DNA from: CAZXSK01 sp964642855
GTDB taxonomy: Bacteria > Planctomycetota > Phycisphaerae > SM23-33
Assembly (NCBI GenBank): GCA_964642855.1
Contig: CAZXSK010000060.1
Coordinates: 1-23,895 of the forward strand
Direction of reading: 5' to 3'
DNA length: 23,895 nucleotides
The position numbers and the translations under genes were made by a program. The notes beneath the pieces are model-generated. The model had not been told where the DNA came from. It was given only the letters and a program-made list of their open reading frames with translations, and searched no databases. Shown here piece after piece: positions 6,220 through 13,529 of the stretch. The first letter of the stretch is position 1, and every line of letters starts with the position of its first letter.

Positions 6220-7665
6220 ATGAATCAGGAACTGCTTCGAATCGTAGACGGCATCGCCCGCGACAAGAACATCGACAAGGAAATCGTCTTCGAAGACCTC
6301 GAAGCGGCGATGTTCTCGGCCATCCGCAAAGCCAACGCCGGCAGCGAAGACGTCCACGTCCGTATCGATCGGGAAAACGGAACCATCACCGCAGTCGTCG
6401 ACGGCGAGAAGATGTCCATGCGCGACCTCGGACGCATCGCCGCCCAGACCGCCAAGCAGGTGATGATCCAGCGCATCCGAGAGGCCGAACGAGGCAGCCT
6501 GTACGAGGAGTATCTCGAGCGCAAAGGCCAGATCGTCACCGGACGCGTTGCCCGATGGGAAGGCGGCTCGCTGGTGGTGGATCTCTCGCGGGTCGAGGCG
6601 TTCCTGCCCCGTTCCGAGCAGATACCCGGCGACAGCCACAGGCCCGACGAGCGGATCCGGGCGATGGTCCTGGACGTCCGCGAAAGCCCGTCGCAGGTGA
6701 AGATCATCCTCTCCCGCTCGCACCCCGATTTCATCCGGGCCCTGTTCGAGCTGGAAGTGCCCGAGGTCGGCGAGCGGATCATTGAAATGAAGGCCCTTGC
6801 CCGCGAGGCAGGCTATCGCACGAAGGTCGCTGTCCACAGCCTCGACCCCAAGGTCGACGCCGTCGGTGCGTGCGTAGGCATCCGTGGCAGCCGGATCAAG
6901 AACATCGTCGACGAGCTCGGCGGCGAGAAGATTGATATCGTCCGCTGGAACGACTCGTCGAAGATCCTGATCGCCAACTCCCTGAAACCCGCGGAGGTTT
7001 CGGAGATCGCCCTGTGCTTCGAGCTGGGTCGGGCGACGGTGGTCGTGACGGAAGACCAACTCTCGCTTGCGATCGGCAAGCGGGGGCAGAACGTGCGACT
7101 GGGCGCCAGGCTGACCGGCTGGGATATCGACATCCTCACGCCCACGGAGTTCAACGCCGGTCTGGACCGCCTGGAGAAGGCCCTGCGTGAGGTCGAGGGC
7201 GTGGATTCGACGGTGGTCGACAAGGTCGTCGCGATGGGCATGGTCACCGTACTGGACGTCGAAGAGGTCGGGCCCGAGCCGCTGGTCAACGAGTTGGAGT
7301 TGGATCGCAGCATGGCCCAGAACATCATCGTCCGCTGCGCCGAAGAGGCGCGCAAGGTGGCCGAGGAACAGGCTGCCGCCCGCCAGGAGAAGCAGCGCGA
7401 ACAGGCGGAGGAAGAATCCGCCAAGCTGGCCGGCGAAGGCGAAGAGACGGCCGCCGCCCCCCCAGCCCCTGCCGATGCCGAAGACGGCCAGGCCGAGCAG
7501 CCCGCCGCAGTGGAGACCCCGTCGGAAAGCGTGGAGACCCCGTCGGATGCCTCCGAAACCCCGGGCGATTCGGCCGACGGGCAGACAGCCGACAGCGAAC
7601 CGACGGTAGCCACCGAAGAGGCCGGCCCGGCGGAAGACAGTTCCCAACCGGACGAACAGACGTAA
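6220..7665 (+). CDS. nusA: transcription termination/antitermination protein NusA
   Basis: This encodes a 481-residue RNA polymerase-associated factor that affects pausing, termination and antitermination. It has the RNAP-binding N-terminal domain (about 1-95), an S1 RNA-binding domain (about 102-168), and two KH domains. The first carries GACVGIRGSRIKNIVDEL and EKIDIVRW (216-243), the second AIGKRGQNVRLGARLTGW (284-301). A short helical hairpin region runs to about 380. The last 100 residues are an acidic Ala/Glu/Pro low-complexity tail with short VETPSxS-like repeats; no second acidic-repeat domain as in E. coli is obvious. AGGGAAGG precedes the ATG. It is the first gene of the operon and is followed by infB, a widespread bacterial arrangement. 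Confidence 0.97.
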   Translation: MNQELLRIVDGIARDKNIDKEIVFEDLEAAMFSAIRKANAGSEDVHVRIDRENGTITAVVDGEKMSMRDLGRIAAQTAKQVMIQRIREAERGSLYEEYLERKGQIVTGRVARWEGGSLVVDLSRVEAFLPRSEQIPGDSHRPDERIRAMVLDVRESPSQVKIILSRSHPDFIRALFELEVPEVGERIIEMKALAREAGYRTKVAVHSLDPKVDAVGACVGIRGSRIKNIVDELGGEKIDIVRWNDSSKILIANSLKPAEVSEIALCFELGRATVVVTEDQLSLAIGKRGQNVRLGARLTGWDIDILTPTEFNAGLDRLEKALREVEGVDSTVVDKVVAMGMVTVLDVEEVGPEPLVNELELDRSMAQNIIVRCAEEARKVAEEQAAARQEKQREQAEEESAKLAGEGEETAAAPPAPADAEDGQAEQPAAVETPSESVETPSDASETPGDSADGQTADSEPTVATEEAGPAEDSSQPDEQT

Positions 7666-7769
7666 ACGATACAGACCGTCGGCTGGTGGCCGGCAGGCCC
7701 GATGGGCAGCCGGTGCGACCTGCACCCAGCCGGACGGAAGGATTGCGAAAGATCCGCAGGATCGTATCG

Positions 7770-7803
7770 CCCGGCGACGCAGCTGATGGAGGCGTCGCCC
7801 GGG
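7770..7803 (+). other. long stem-loop in the nusA-infB spacer
   Basis: An 11-bp stem pairs 7770-7780 with 7792-7803, with one bulged C at 7800 and an 11-nt loop. The core GGCGACGC / GCGTCGCC is perfect. No T-tract follows, so it is unlikely to terminate; an RNA-processing or translational role for infB is possible. A smaller GCGGC / GCCGC hairpin lies just before the infB ribosome binding site (about 7822-7835). Confidence 0.5.
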
Positions 7804-7835
7804 AGCAGGTCGACAGACACCGCGGCCCCGGCCGC

Positions 7836-7851
7836 AGGGAGGCTTTTTTTG
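7836..7851 (+). promoter_or_regulatory. ribosome binding site and TTG start of infB
   Basis: AGGGAGG (7836-7842) is followed by six nucleotides, CTTTTT, and the TTG at 7849-7851. This decides the start. The ATG at 7702, far upstream in the same frame, has no such site, and the residues before 7849 look non-coding. The run of seven T (7844-7850) spans the spacer and the first two bases of the start codon. Confidence 0.8.
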
Positions 7852-10653
7852 GCAACACGCGTATTTGAACTTGCACGCGAACTGGGCGTGACCAGCAAGG
7901 ACATTCTCACCAAATGTCGCGCTGAAGGTCTGGAGATCAAGAACCACATGGCTGCGTTGTCGGCCGGGCTGGAGGCGACGGTGCGCGAGTGGTTCAGCGA
8001 GGAAGCCACCGGCACGGCGATCGAGACGACCGAGCACGTCGATCTCGAGAAGGTCCGCGAGAAGGCCCGCAAGAAGCGCCGCAAGAAGACCTCCAAGGCC
8101 AAGGAAGAACCCGCCGCCGACGAGAAGCAGCCCGGCGAAGGCGAGGAACCTGCCGAGGCGGAAACCGCCACTGCCGTCGCCGAGAAGGAGGGCGAGCAGC
8201 CGCAGGTCTCGGCCGAAACTGCCCAGCAGCCCGAGACACACGCCGCTGCCGAGCCTCCCGCCGAAACCGGCGAACAGGAACCCCAGGCCGGCGCGCCGGA
8301 GCAGGACCAGCCCGCCGAAGAGGAACCCTCTCCCGATAAGCCCCGGGCGGTTCCGATTCCGGACGAGGCGTCCGACAAGTCTGCCGAGGAGAAGATCAAG
8401 GTAGCCGCCGAGGGAGGCAAGCAACCCGAGGGCGAGACGGAAGAACCAGAGCAACCGGAAGAAGAAGACCAGCAAGAGGAAGACGAAGAGGTCAAGCCGG
8501 CCGGGCCGAGGGTTGTGCCCAAGCCCGCCCAGCTTAAGGGCCCGCGCGTGGTGCGCGTGGAGAAGCCCGAGTTCGTCCGCAGGCCCCCGCGTGCCCGTCC
8601 CAGACCGGCTGCATCGGCCGGGCCGGCTCCCGCATCGGATGCGCCACCCCGCCGTGGAGGCGGAAGTCGAGGCGGACGAGGCGGAGGCTCGGACGAGTCC
8701 GATCGCAAGACCCGTCGCCGCTCGCCCCGCCGGCGAGGCGGTCGACGCGGAGACAGCGGCGAGAAGCTCCGCGAGTGGCGCAACCAGGACCTGCTCGAGC
8801 GCCAGCAGCGACTGGCAGCGGCCGGGGCAGGCGTCCGACGCCACCGCCCCAACGTTTCCTCCCGCCGCAGGGGCGGAGGCCCGCAGATCAAGACCGGCAA
8901 GGTCGAGATCGAAGAGCCCATCACGATCAAGGATCTCTCTGCTGCGACCGGCATCAAGTCGGCCGAGATCATCAAGAAGCTGATGCAGCAGGGAACGCTC
9001 GCCACGGTCAACCAGATCATCGACACCTCGGTCGCCGAAGAAATGATGGCTGAGTACGACATCGAACTGGTCGTCGCGGTGCAGAAATCTGCGGAGGATG
9101 AGCTCCTGGAGAAATTCGAGAATCGCGAGAAGGGCGAGACGATCTCCCGTGCCCCGGTGGCTACGTTCCTCGGTCACGTCGACCACGGCAAGACGTCCCT
9201 GCTGGACTACATCCGCAAGACGCGCGTCGCCAAGGGCGAAGCGGGGGGCATTACCCAGCATATCGGCTCGTACCGCTACGACCGCGGCGATTCGCACGTG
9301 GTCTTCCTCGACACGCCCGGCCACGAAGCCTTCACCGCCATGCGCGCCCGCGGGGCCCACATGACCGACGTGGTCGTGCTGGTGGTCGCTGCCGACGACG
9401 GCGTGATGCCCCAGACCATCGAGGCGATCAACCACGCCAAGGCCGCCAAGGTCCCCATCATCGTCGCGCTGAACAAGATCGACGTTCCCAACGCCAACGA
9501 GAATCGCGCGCTGGGTCAACTGGCCGAACACGACCTCCAGCCCCAGGAATGGGGTGGAAATACCGAGGTCATCCGGACATCGGCGGAAACGGGCGAAGGC
9601 ATCGACACGCTGGTGGAGACCCTCAGCCTCGAAGCCGAGTTGCTGGAGCTCGCGGCGGAGGTCGACGCCCCGGCGAGTGGATACGTGATCGAAGGCGAGA
9701 TGGATCCCGGCCGGGGTGCCGTCGCCAGGCTGCTGGTACTCAACGGCACGTTGAAGCTCGGGGATCCGGTACTGGCCGGCTCAAGCCACGGACGGGTGCG
9801 ACAGATCCTCGACGATACCGGCCAGCCGATCGAAGAAGCGGGACCGTCCACCCCGGTGGAGATCCTGGGTATCGACTCGGTGCCCGAGGCCGGCGACCGG
9901 TTCTTCGTCTGCAAGGACATCGACGAGGCCCGCTCGGTGGCGGCCGATCGCCAGGAGCAGGCGCGTGCCAAGAGCCTCGCGACCGCCCCGGGACGATCCC
10001 TCGAGAGCCTGCTCGGGCAGATCGAAGAAGGCCAGACCACCCAGGTCAACCTGATCATGAAGGTCGACGTGCAGGGATCGGCCGAGGCGCTGGCGGGGTC
10101 GCTGGAGAAACTCAATACCGACGAGGTGAAGGTCAACGTGCTGCACACGGGCGTCGGCGGCGTGAACACCGGCGACATTACGCTTGCCGAAGCCTCGGAG
10201 GCGATCATCATCGGCTTCAATGTGGTCGCCGATGCCAACGCACGGCGCATGGCCGAACAGGCCGGCGTCGAGATCCGCCTCTACCGCGTGATCTACGACG
10301 TGGTCGAGGACATCCGCAAGGTACTTGAAGAAGGTCTCGCCCCGGAGGTCCGGGAAGAAACGCTCGGCCGCGCGGAGGTCCGCCAGACGTTCAAGGTCTC
10401 GCGGATCGGAACCATCGCAGGTTGCTTCGTCGTCGACGGCGTGGCCAACCGCAACGCAATGGTACGCATCACCCGGGACAACATAGTGATCGAGGACGGC
10501 CGCGAGCTCGACAGCCTCAAGCGTTTCAAGGACGACGTCCGCGAGGTGCGTTCGGGGATGGAGTGCGGCTTGAAGATCGCCGGCTACAACGACGTCAAGG
10601 AAGGCGACGTGCTGGAGTTCTACCAGAAGGTGGAAGTCGCACGGACGCTGTAA
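7849..10653 (+). CDS. infB: translation initiation factor IF-2
   Basis: This encodes a 934-residue GTPase that places fMet-tRNA on the 30S subunit. The TTG start gives MATRVFELARELGVTSKDIL, the standard IF2_N opening. A long charged linker follows (about 60-350), first Lys/Arg- then Glu/Pro/Ala-rich, ending in an Arg/Gly-rich basic part. A second IF2_N-like domain (about 355-410) precedes the G domain. G1 GHVDHGKT is at 442-449, G3 DTPGH at 488-492 and G4 NKID at 542-545. Beta-barrel domain II, domain III and the C-terminal fMet-tRNA-binding domain complete it. The linker makes it longer than E. coli IF-2 (890). The protein-like frame and codon use are uniform throughout. It is separated from nusA by 183 bp with a stem-loop. 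Confidence 0.97.
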   Translation: MATRVFELARELGVTSKDILTKCRAEGLEIKNHMAALSAGLEATVREWFSEEATGTAIETTEHVDLEKVREKARKKRRKKTSKAKEEPAADEKQPGEGEEPAEAETATAVAEKEGEQPQVSAETAQQPETHAAAEPPAETGEQEPQAGAPEQDQPAEEEPSPDKPRAVPIPDEASDKSAEEKIKVAAEGGKQPEGETEEPEQPEEEDQQEEDEEVKPAGPRVVPKPAQLKGPRVVRVEKPEFVRRPPRARPRPAASAGPAPASDAPPRRGGGSRGGRGGGSDESDRKTRRRSPRRRGGRRGDSGEKLREWRNQDLLERQQRLAAAGAGVRRHRPNVSSRRRGGGPQIKTGKVEIEEPITIKDLSAATGIKSAEIIKKLMQQGTLATVNQIIDTSVAEEMMAEYDIELVVAVQKSAEDELLEKFENREKGETISRAPVATFLGHVDHGKTSLLDYIRKTRVAKGEAGGITQHIGSYRYDRGDSHVVFLDTPGHEAFTAMRARGAHMTDVVVLVVAADDGVMPQTIEAINHAKAAKVPIIVALNKIDVPNANENRALGQLAEHDLQPQEWGGNTEVIRTSAETGEGIDTLVETLSLEAELLELAAEVDAPASGYVIEGEMDPGRGAVARLLVLNGTLKLGDPVLAGSSHGRVRQILDDTGQPIEEAGPSTPVEILGIDSVPEAGDRFFVCKDIDEARSVAADRQEQARAKSLATAPGRSLESLLGQIEEGQTTQVNLIMKVDVQGSAEALAGSLEKLNTDEVKVNVLHTGVGGVNTGDITLAEASEAIIIGFNVVADANARRMAEQAGVEIRLYRVIYDVVEDIRKVLEEGLAPEVREETLGRAEVRQTFKVSRIGTIAGCFVVDGVANRNAMVRITRDNIVIEDGRELDSLKRFKDDVREVRSGMECGLKIAGYNDVKEGDVLEFYQKVEVARTL

Positions 10654-10662
10654 AGAGATTCG

Positions 10663-10687
10663 CCGGGCGGGGAGCCCCCCTGCCCGG
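10663..10687 (+). other. GC-rich stem-loop between infB and the DUF503 gene
   Basis: CCGGGCGGGG (10663-10672) pairs with CCCC-T-GCCCGG (10677-10687), one T being bulged, around a 4-nt loop. No T-tract follows. It begins 9 nt after the infB stop and ends 11 nt before the next ATG, so it occupies the whole spacer. It could slow read-through, protect the 3' end or restrain translation of the next gene. Confidence 0.5.
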
Positions 10688-10698
10688 ACGGGCAACCG

Positions 10699-10986
10699 AT
10701 GGCCACGATCGTGGGAGTATTGCATCTGAGGCTCAACGTCGCCCAGGCCGGCAGCCTGAAAGACAAGCGGCGGGTCGTCAAGAGCTTCAAGGACCGTACC
10801 CGTAACCGGCACAACGTGTCGGTGGCGGAAGTGGGCGGGCTGGATCGGCACCGCTACGCGGAACTGGCCGTCAGCATGGTCGCCAACGATCGCAGGTACG
10901 TCGAAAGCGCCCTGCAGAAAATAGTCAATGCCGCTGCGATGCATCGCGACATGGTGCTGATCGACCACGATATCGATTGGCTGTAG
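10699..10986 (+). CDS. ylxP: DUF503 family protein (YlxP)
   Basis: This encodes a 95-residue protein. The opening MATIVGVLHLRLNV, the segment SLKDKRRVVKSFKDRTRNRHNVSVAEV and the closing IDHDIDWL are characteristic of the DUF503/YlxP family. That family is usually found between infB and rbfA, exactly the place it holds here. Its role is not established; association with ribosome maturation is inferred from the neighbourhood. Length matches the family. Only a weak ribosome binding site (GGACGGG) precedes the ATG. A GC-rich hairpin lies directly upstream. Confidence 0.9.
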   Translation: MATIVGVLHLRLNVAQAGSLKDKRRVVKSFKDRTRNRHNVSVAEVGGLDRHRYAELAVSMVANDRRYVESALQKIVNAAAMHRDMVLIDHDIDWL

Positions 10987-11024
10987 TCGCCGCTCTCGCG
11001 GTGTCGACGGAAAGTTATCTACGC

Positions 11025-11423
11025 ATGAGTCGAAGAACACAGCGGGTGGGCAGCCTGATCCAGCGACTGGTCGGGGAAGGCCTGCTGCGGAAGCTCAACG
11101 ATCCGCGAGTGGACCCCGCCCGAACATCGGTGACGCGCGTGGAGGTGCCCGATGACCTCCTCAGTGCCAAGGTGTATATCTCGGTGATGGGCACCGAAGC
11201 CGAGCAGAAACTCGCCCTCCAGGCGATTCGTCACGCCAAGGGGTACTTCCAGCAACTGGTAGCCGACAATGTCCGGCTTCGCAATACCCCCTCGCTGGAG
11301 TTTCTGCCCGACGAGAAGTTCAAGAAGACACTCCACACCTACCGGCTGATCGATGAAGCGATGGCCGAGATCCGGGAGAAAGAAGAACAAGCCGCCCGGC
11401 AGGACGACCGTGGGGATGAGTAA
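11025..11423 (+). CDS. rbfA: ribosome-binding factor A
   Basis: This encodes a 132-residue protein that helps mature the 30S subunit by acting on 16S rRNA near helix 1. The family N-terminus RVGSLIQRLVGEGLL, the middle SVTRVEVPDDLLSAKVYISV and the KH-like segment RHAKGYFQQLVADNVRLRNTP with the closing LEFLPDEK are all present. The start MSRRTQR fits the family; a more upstream ATG at 10977 overlaps the preceding gene and adds unrelated residues. GGAAAG precedes the start at some distance. The C-terminus is a short charged tail, as often seen. Confidence 0.93.
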   Translation: MSRRTQRVGSLIQRLVGEGLLRKLNDPRVDPARTSVTRVEVPDDLLSAKVYISVMGTEAEQKLALQAIRHAKGYFQQLVADNVRLRNTPSLEFLPDEKFKKTLHTYRLIDEAMAEIREKEEQAARQDDRGDE

Positions 11424-11458
11424 TGTCGGCCGGGCGGGAGTACCTCCCGCGACCGACA
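11424..11458 (+). other. 13-bp stem-loop directly after rbfA
   Basis: TGTCGG (11424-11429) pairs with CCGACA (11453-11458), and GCGGGAG (11434-11440) with CTCCCGC (11444-11450). The two stems are separated by a 4/2 internal loop, with a 3-nt loop at the tip. It begins on the base after the rbfA stop. No T-tract follows, so it probably marks a processing or 3'-protection site rather than a terminator. Confidence 0.6.
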
Positions 11459-11499
11459 CGGACGGCCCGGCTGCCGGAGACTGACAGGAAACGCTCTCG

Positions 11500-12597
11500 A
11501 TGAAGAACGCCACGAAGTACGAGGAGAAGGTCAGAAAGCTGCTGTCTTCTGCGAAGGGTTCTGACAAGGGACCCTCTGAAACCGAGCAGCCTCTGCGGAT
11601 GATGGTCCGGTCGATCCTCCATGCCGACGCCACCGCCGAGCAGACCGACGAGGCCATGGAGAAGCTGGACGCGACGTTCGTGGACATCAACGAGCTTCGT
11701 GTGACGCCCGCCAAGGAGATCGTCGAGGCGGTCGGCAAGGACTTTCCGCGAGCCCGGGACAAGGCGCTGCGAATCCGGCAGGTGCTGGGGGGCGTGTACG
11801 ACAGACGCAACGACCTGAACATCGAGTACATGGCGGAAATGCCCAAGCGCGAACTTCGGAGGCACCTGGACGAGTTGGGCATGGACACCTACTCGGCTGC
11901 GCTGCTGGTGCTGACGGGCTTTGCCGGCCACGCCGTACCGGTCGACGACAGCCTGCGCGACGCGCTCGAGATGGAGGAAATGATCTATCCCGAAAGCGAG
12001 AAGGACGACGTGCAGGGATTTCTCGAGCGGATCGTCTCGCAGAAGAACGCTCTGTCCGCTCACGAGGCCTTCCGCGACTTCGTAAGAGGGCACGCCAAGG
12101 AACTTGACGCGCTGAATCGACAGCGTCAAGAGCAGCGGCGCAAGGAGCGGGAGGAAGAACTCGCCCGCCAGCAGAAGAAAGAGCAGCAGCGCCTGGAAGC
12201 CGAGGCAAAGAAGAAGGCCAGGCAACAGGCCGAGGCAGAGAAGAAAGCCCGCAAGGCCGCCAAATCGGCTGCAAAGACCTCGAAGACCGAAGCCGGCGAG
12301 AAGGGCAGGAAGACCGCCGGCAAGGCCGCCCCGAAAAAGGCTTCCCCGCGTCCGAAGAAGAAAGCCGCTTCGAGCAAGAAGACCGCTCGGAAGAAGAAGT
12401 CCGCCTCCCGGTCCGCGGGCAAGCGCACCAGCAAGAGCTCCAGGAAGACAAGCAAGAAGGCAGCCGGCAGGAAAGCCTCCAAAAAGAGCCGACAGTCTGA
12501 GGCCAGCAAGAAGGCCGGCAAGGACAGCAAGTCCCGCAAGAAGGCATCGAAGAAGACCACGAAGAAGACCGCGAAAAAACGCGCCAAGAAGAAGTGA
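11500..12597 (+). CDS. HhH-GPD (endonuclease III-like) domain with lysine-rich histone-H1-like tail
   Basis: This encodes a 365-residue protein. Residues about 20-200 follow the endonuclease III / HhH-GPD fold: MMVRSILHADATAEQTD resembles the entry helix, and LDELGMDTYSAALLVL occupies the helix-hairpin-helix. At the position of the catalytic Lys (LPGVGRKTA in EndoIII) residue 129 is Asp; the conserved catalytic Asp appears as D149 in PVDDSL. No iron-sulfur Cys cluster is present. A coiled, charged segment (about 203-255) leads into roughly 110 residues dominated by Lys, Ala, Ser and Arg, with KKAS/KKTA-type repeats like histone H1 or bacterial HC1. It is probably a DNA-binding protein; base-excision activity is uncertain. 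AGGAAA precedes the ATG. The next gene starts 44 nt later. Confidence 0.75.
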   Translation: MKNATKYEEKVRKLLSSAKGSDKGPSETEQPLRMMVRSILHADATAEQTDEAMEKLDATFVDINELRVTPAKEIVEAVGKDFPRARDKALRIRQVLGGVYDRRNDLNIEYMAEMPKRELRRHLDELGMDTYSAALLVLTGFAGHAVPVDDSLRDALEMEEMIYPESEKDDVQGFLERIVSQKNALSAHEAFRDFVRGHAKELDALNRQRQEQRRKEREEELARQQKKEQQRLEAEAKKKARQQAEAEKKARKAAKSAAKTSKTEAGEKGRKTAGKAAPKKASPRPKKKAASSKKTARKKKSASRSAGKRTSKSSRKTSKKAAGRKASKKSRQSEASKKAGKDSKSRKKASKKTTKKTAKKRAKKK

Positions 12598-12641
12598 CTC
12601 CCGCACAGACCGCAGAGAAGAGGAAGCAGGAAACCGCCTCC

Positions 12642-13529
12642 ATGGCCACCAAGACTCCCGACGACAAGCTGGTACTCGGTATCCCCAAGGGTTCGCTGCA
12701 GAGCAGCACGCTGGACCTGTTCGCCCGCGCCGGATGGAACATCTCCGTCCCGTCACGAAGTTACTTTCCGACGATCGACGACGGGGAGATGTCGGCTGTC
12801 ATGTTCCGCGCGCAGGAGATGAGCCGCTACGTCGAAGACGGCGTGATCGACATCGGACTGACCGGCTACGATTGGATCTGCGAGAACGGCTCGAACGTCC
12901 ATGAAATCTGCGAGCTGGTCTACTCCAAACAGGAGGCCAAGCCTGCCCGTTGGATTCTGGCGGTCCCCGAGGAGAGCGACATCTACAAGCCCGAAGATCT
13001 CCAGGGCGGGATCATCGCGACCGAGCTGATAGGCGTGACAAAGAAGTACTTCCAAGACAAAGGGATCGACGTGAAGGTCGAGTTCAGCTGGGGCGCCACG
13101 GAGGTCAAGGCCCGGCTGATCGACGCGATCGTGGATGTCACCGAGACCGGCTCGTCGCTGCGAGCGAACAAGCTCCGCGTCATCGACGAGCTGATGAGTT
13201 CGACCCCCCGCCTGGTAGCCAACAAGGACGCCTGGTCCAACGACTGGAAGCGTCGCAAGATGGAAGACCTGGCCCTGCAGCTCAAGGGCGCCATCGATGC
13301 ACGGGGCAAGGTCGGGCTGAAGATGAATGTTTCGCACGAGAAGCTTCAGGAGATTTCGAAACTTCTCCCGGCCGAAAAGAGTCCAACCATATCGGAGCTG
13401 GCCGAGCCCGACTGGGTGGCGATCGAGGTCATCGTCGACGAGCGGGCGGAGCGCCAACTTGTGCCCGAGCTCAAGCGCGCGGGCGCGACCGGAATCATTA
13501 CGTACCCGCTGAACAAGGTCATCCCCTAG
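12642..13529 (+). CDS. hisG: ATP phosphoribosyltransferase, long form
   Basis: This encodes a 295-residue enzyme for the first step of histidine synthesis (ATP + PRPP to phosphoribosyl-ATP). The start LVLGIPKGSLQ, DIGLTGYDWI, and the PRPP-binding segment DVTETGSSL (165-173) after GATEVKARLIDAI are diagnostic. Residues about 222-295 form the extra ACT-like regulatory domain, with ERAERQLVPELKRAGATGII. This is therefore the self-sufficient hexameric long form, normally inhibited by histidine and not needing HisZ. Start MATKTPDD is preceded by an AGGAA-rich stretch; an upstream GTG overlapping the previous stop is less likely. No other his gene is nearby. The stop overlaps the next start (TAGTG). 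Confidence 0.95.
   Translation: MATKTPDDKLVLGIPKGSLQSSTLDLFARAGWNISVPSRSYFPTIDDGEMSAVMFRAQEMSRYVEDGVIDIGLTGYDWICENGSNVHEICELVYSKQEAKPARWILAVPEESDIYKPEDLQGGIIATELIGVTKKYFQDKGIDVKVEFSWGATEVKARLIDAIVDVTETGSSLRANKLRVIDELMSSTPRLVANKDAWSNDWKRRKMEDLALQLKGAIDARGKVGLKMNVSHEKLQEISKLLPAEKSPTISELAEPDWVAIEVIVDERAERQLVPELKRAGATGIITYPLNKVIP

Noticed and set aside
6813..9062. A 749-codon open frame on the minus strand inside nusA/infB
   Set aside because: It is a Ser/Pro-rich shadow of the infB linker with no domain or start signal.
5368..9531. A 1387-codon open frame on the minus strand over nusA and infB
   Set aside because: It runs antisense to two certain genes and its translation is low-complexity (Leu/Gly/Arg/Ala-rich). 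The open frame is a by-product of GC-rich codon usage on the coding strand.
12950..13528. N-terminal extension of the TPR protein through hisG
   Set aside because: The upstream 193 codons are an out-of-frame reading of hisG. The GTG at 13529 starts a clear lipoprotein signal peptide.
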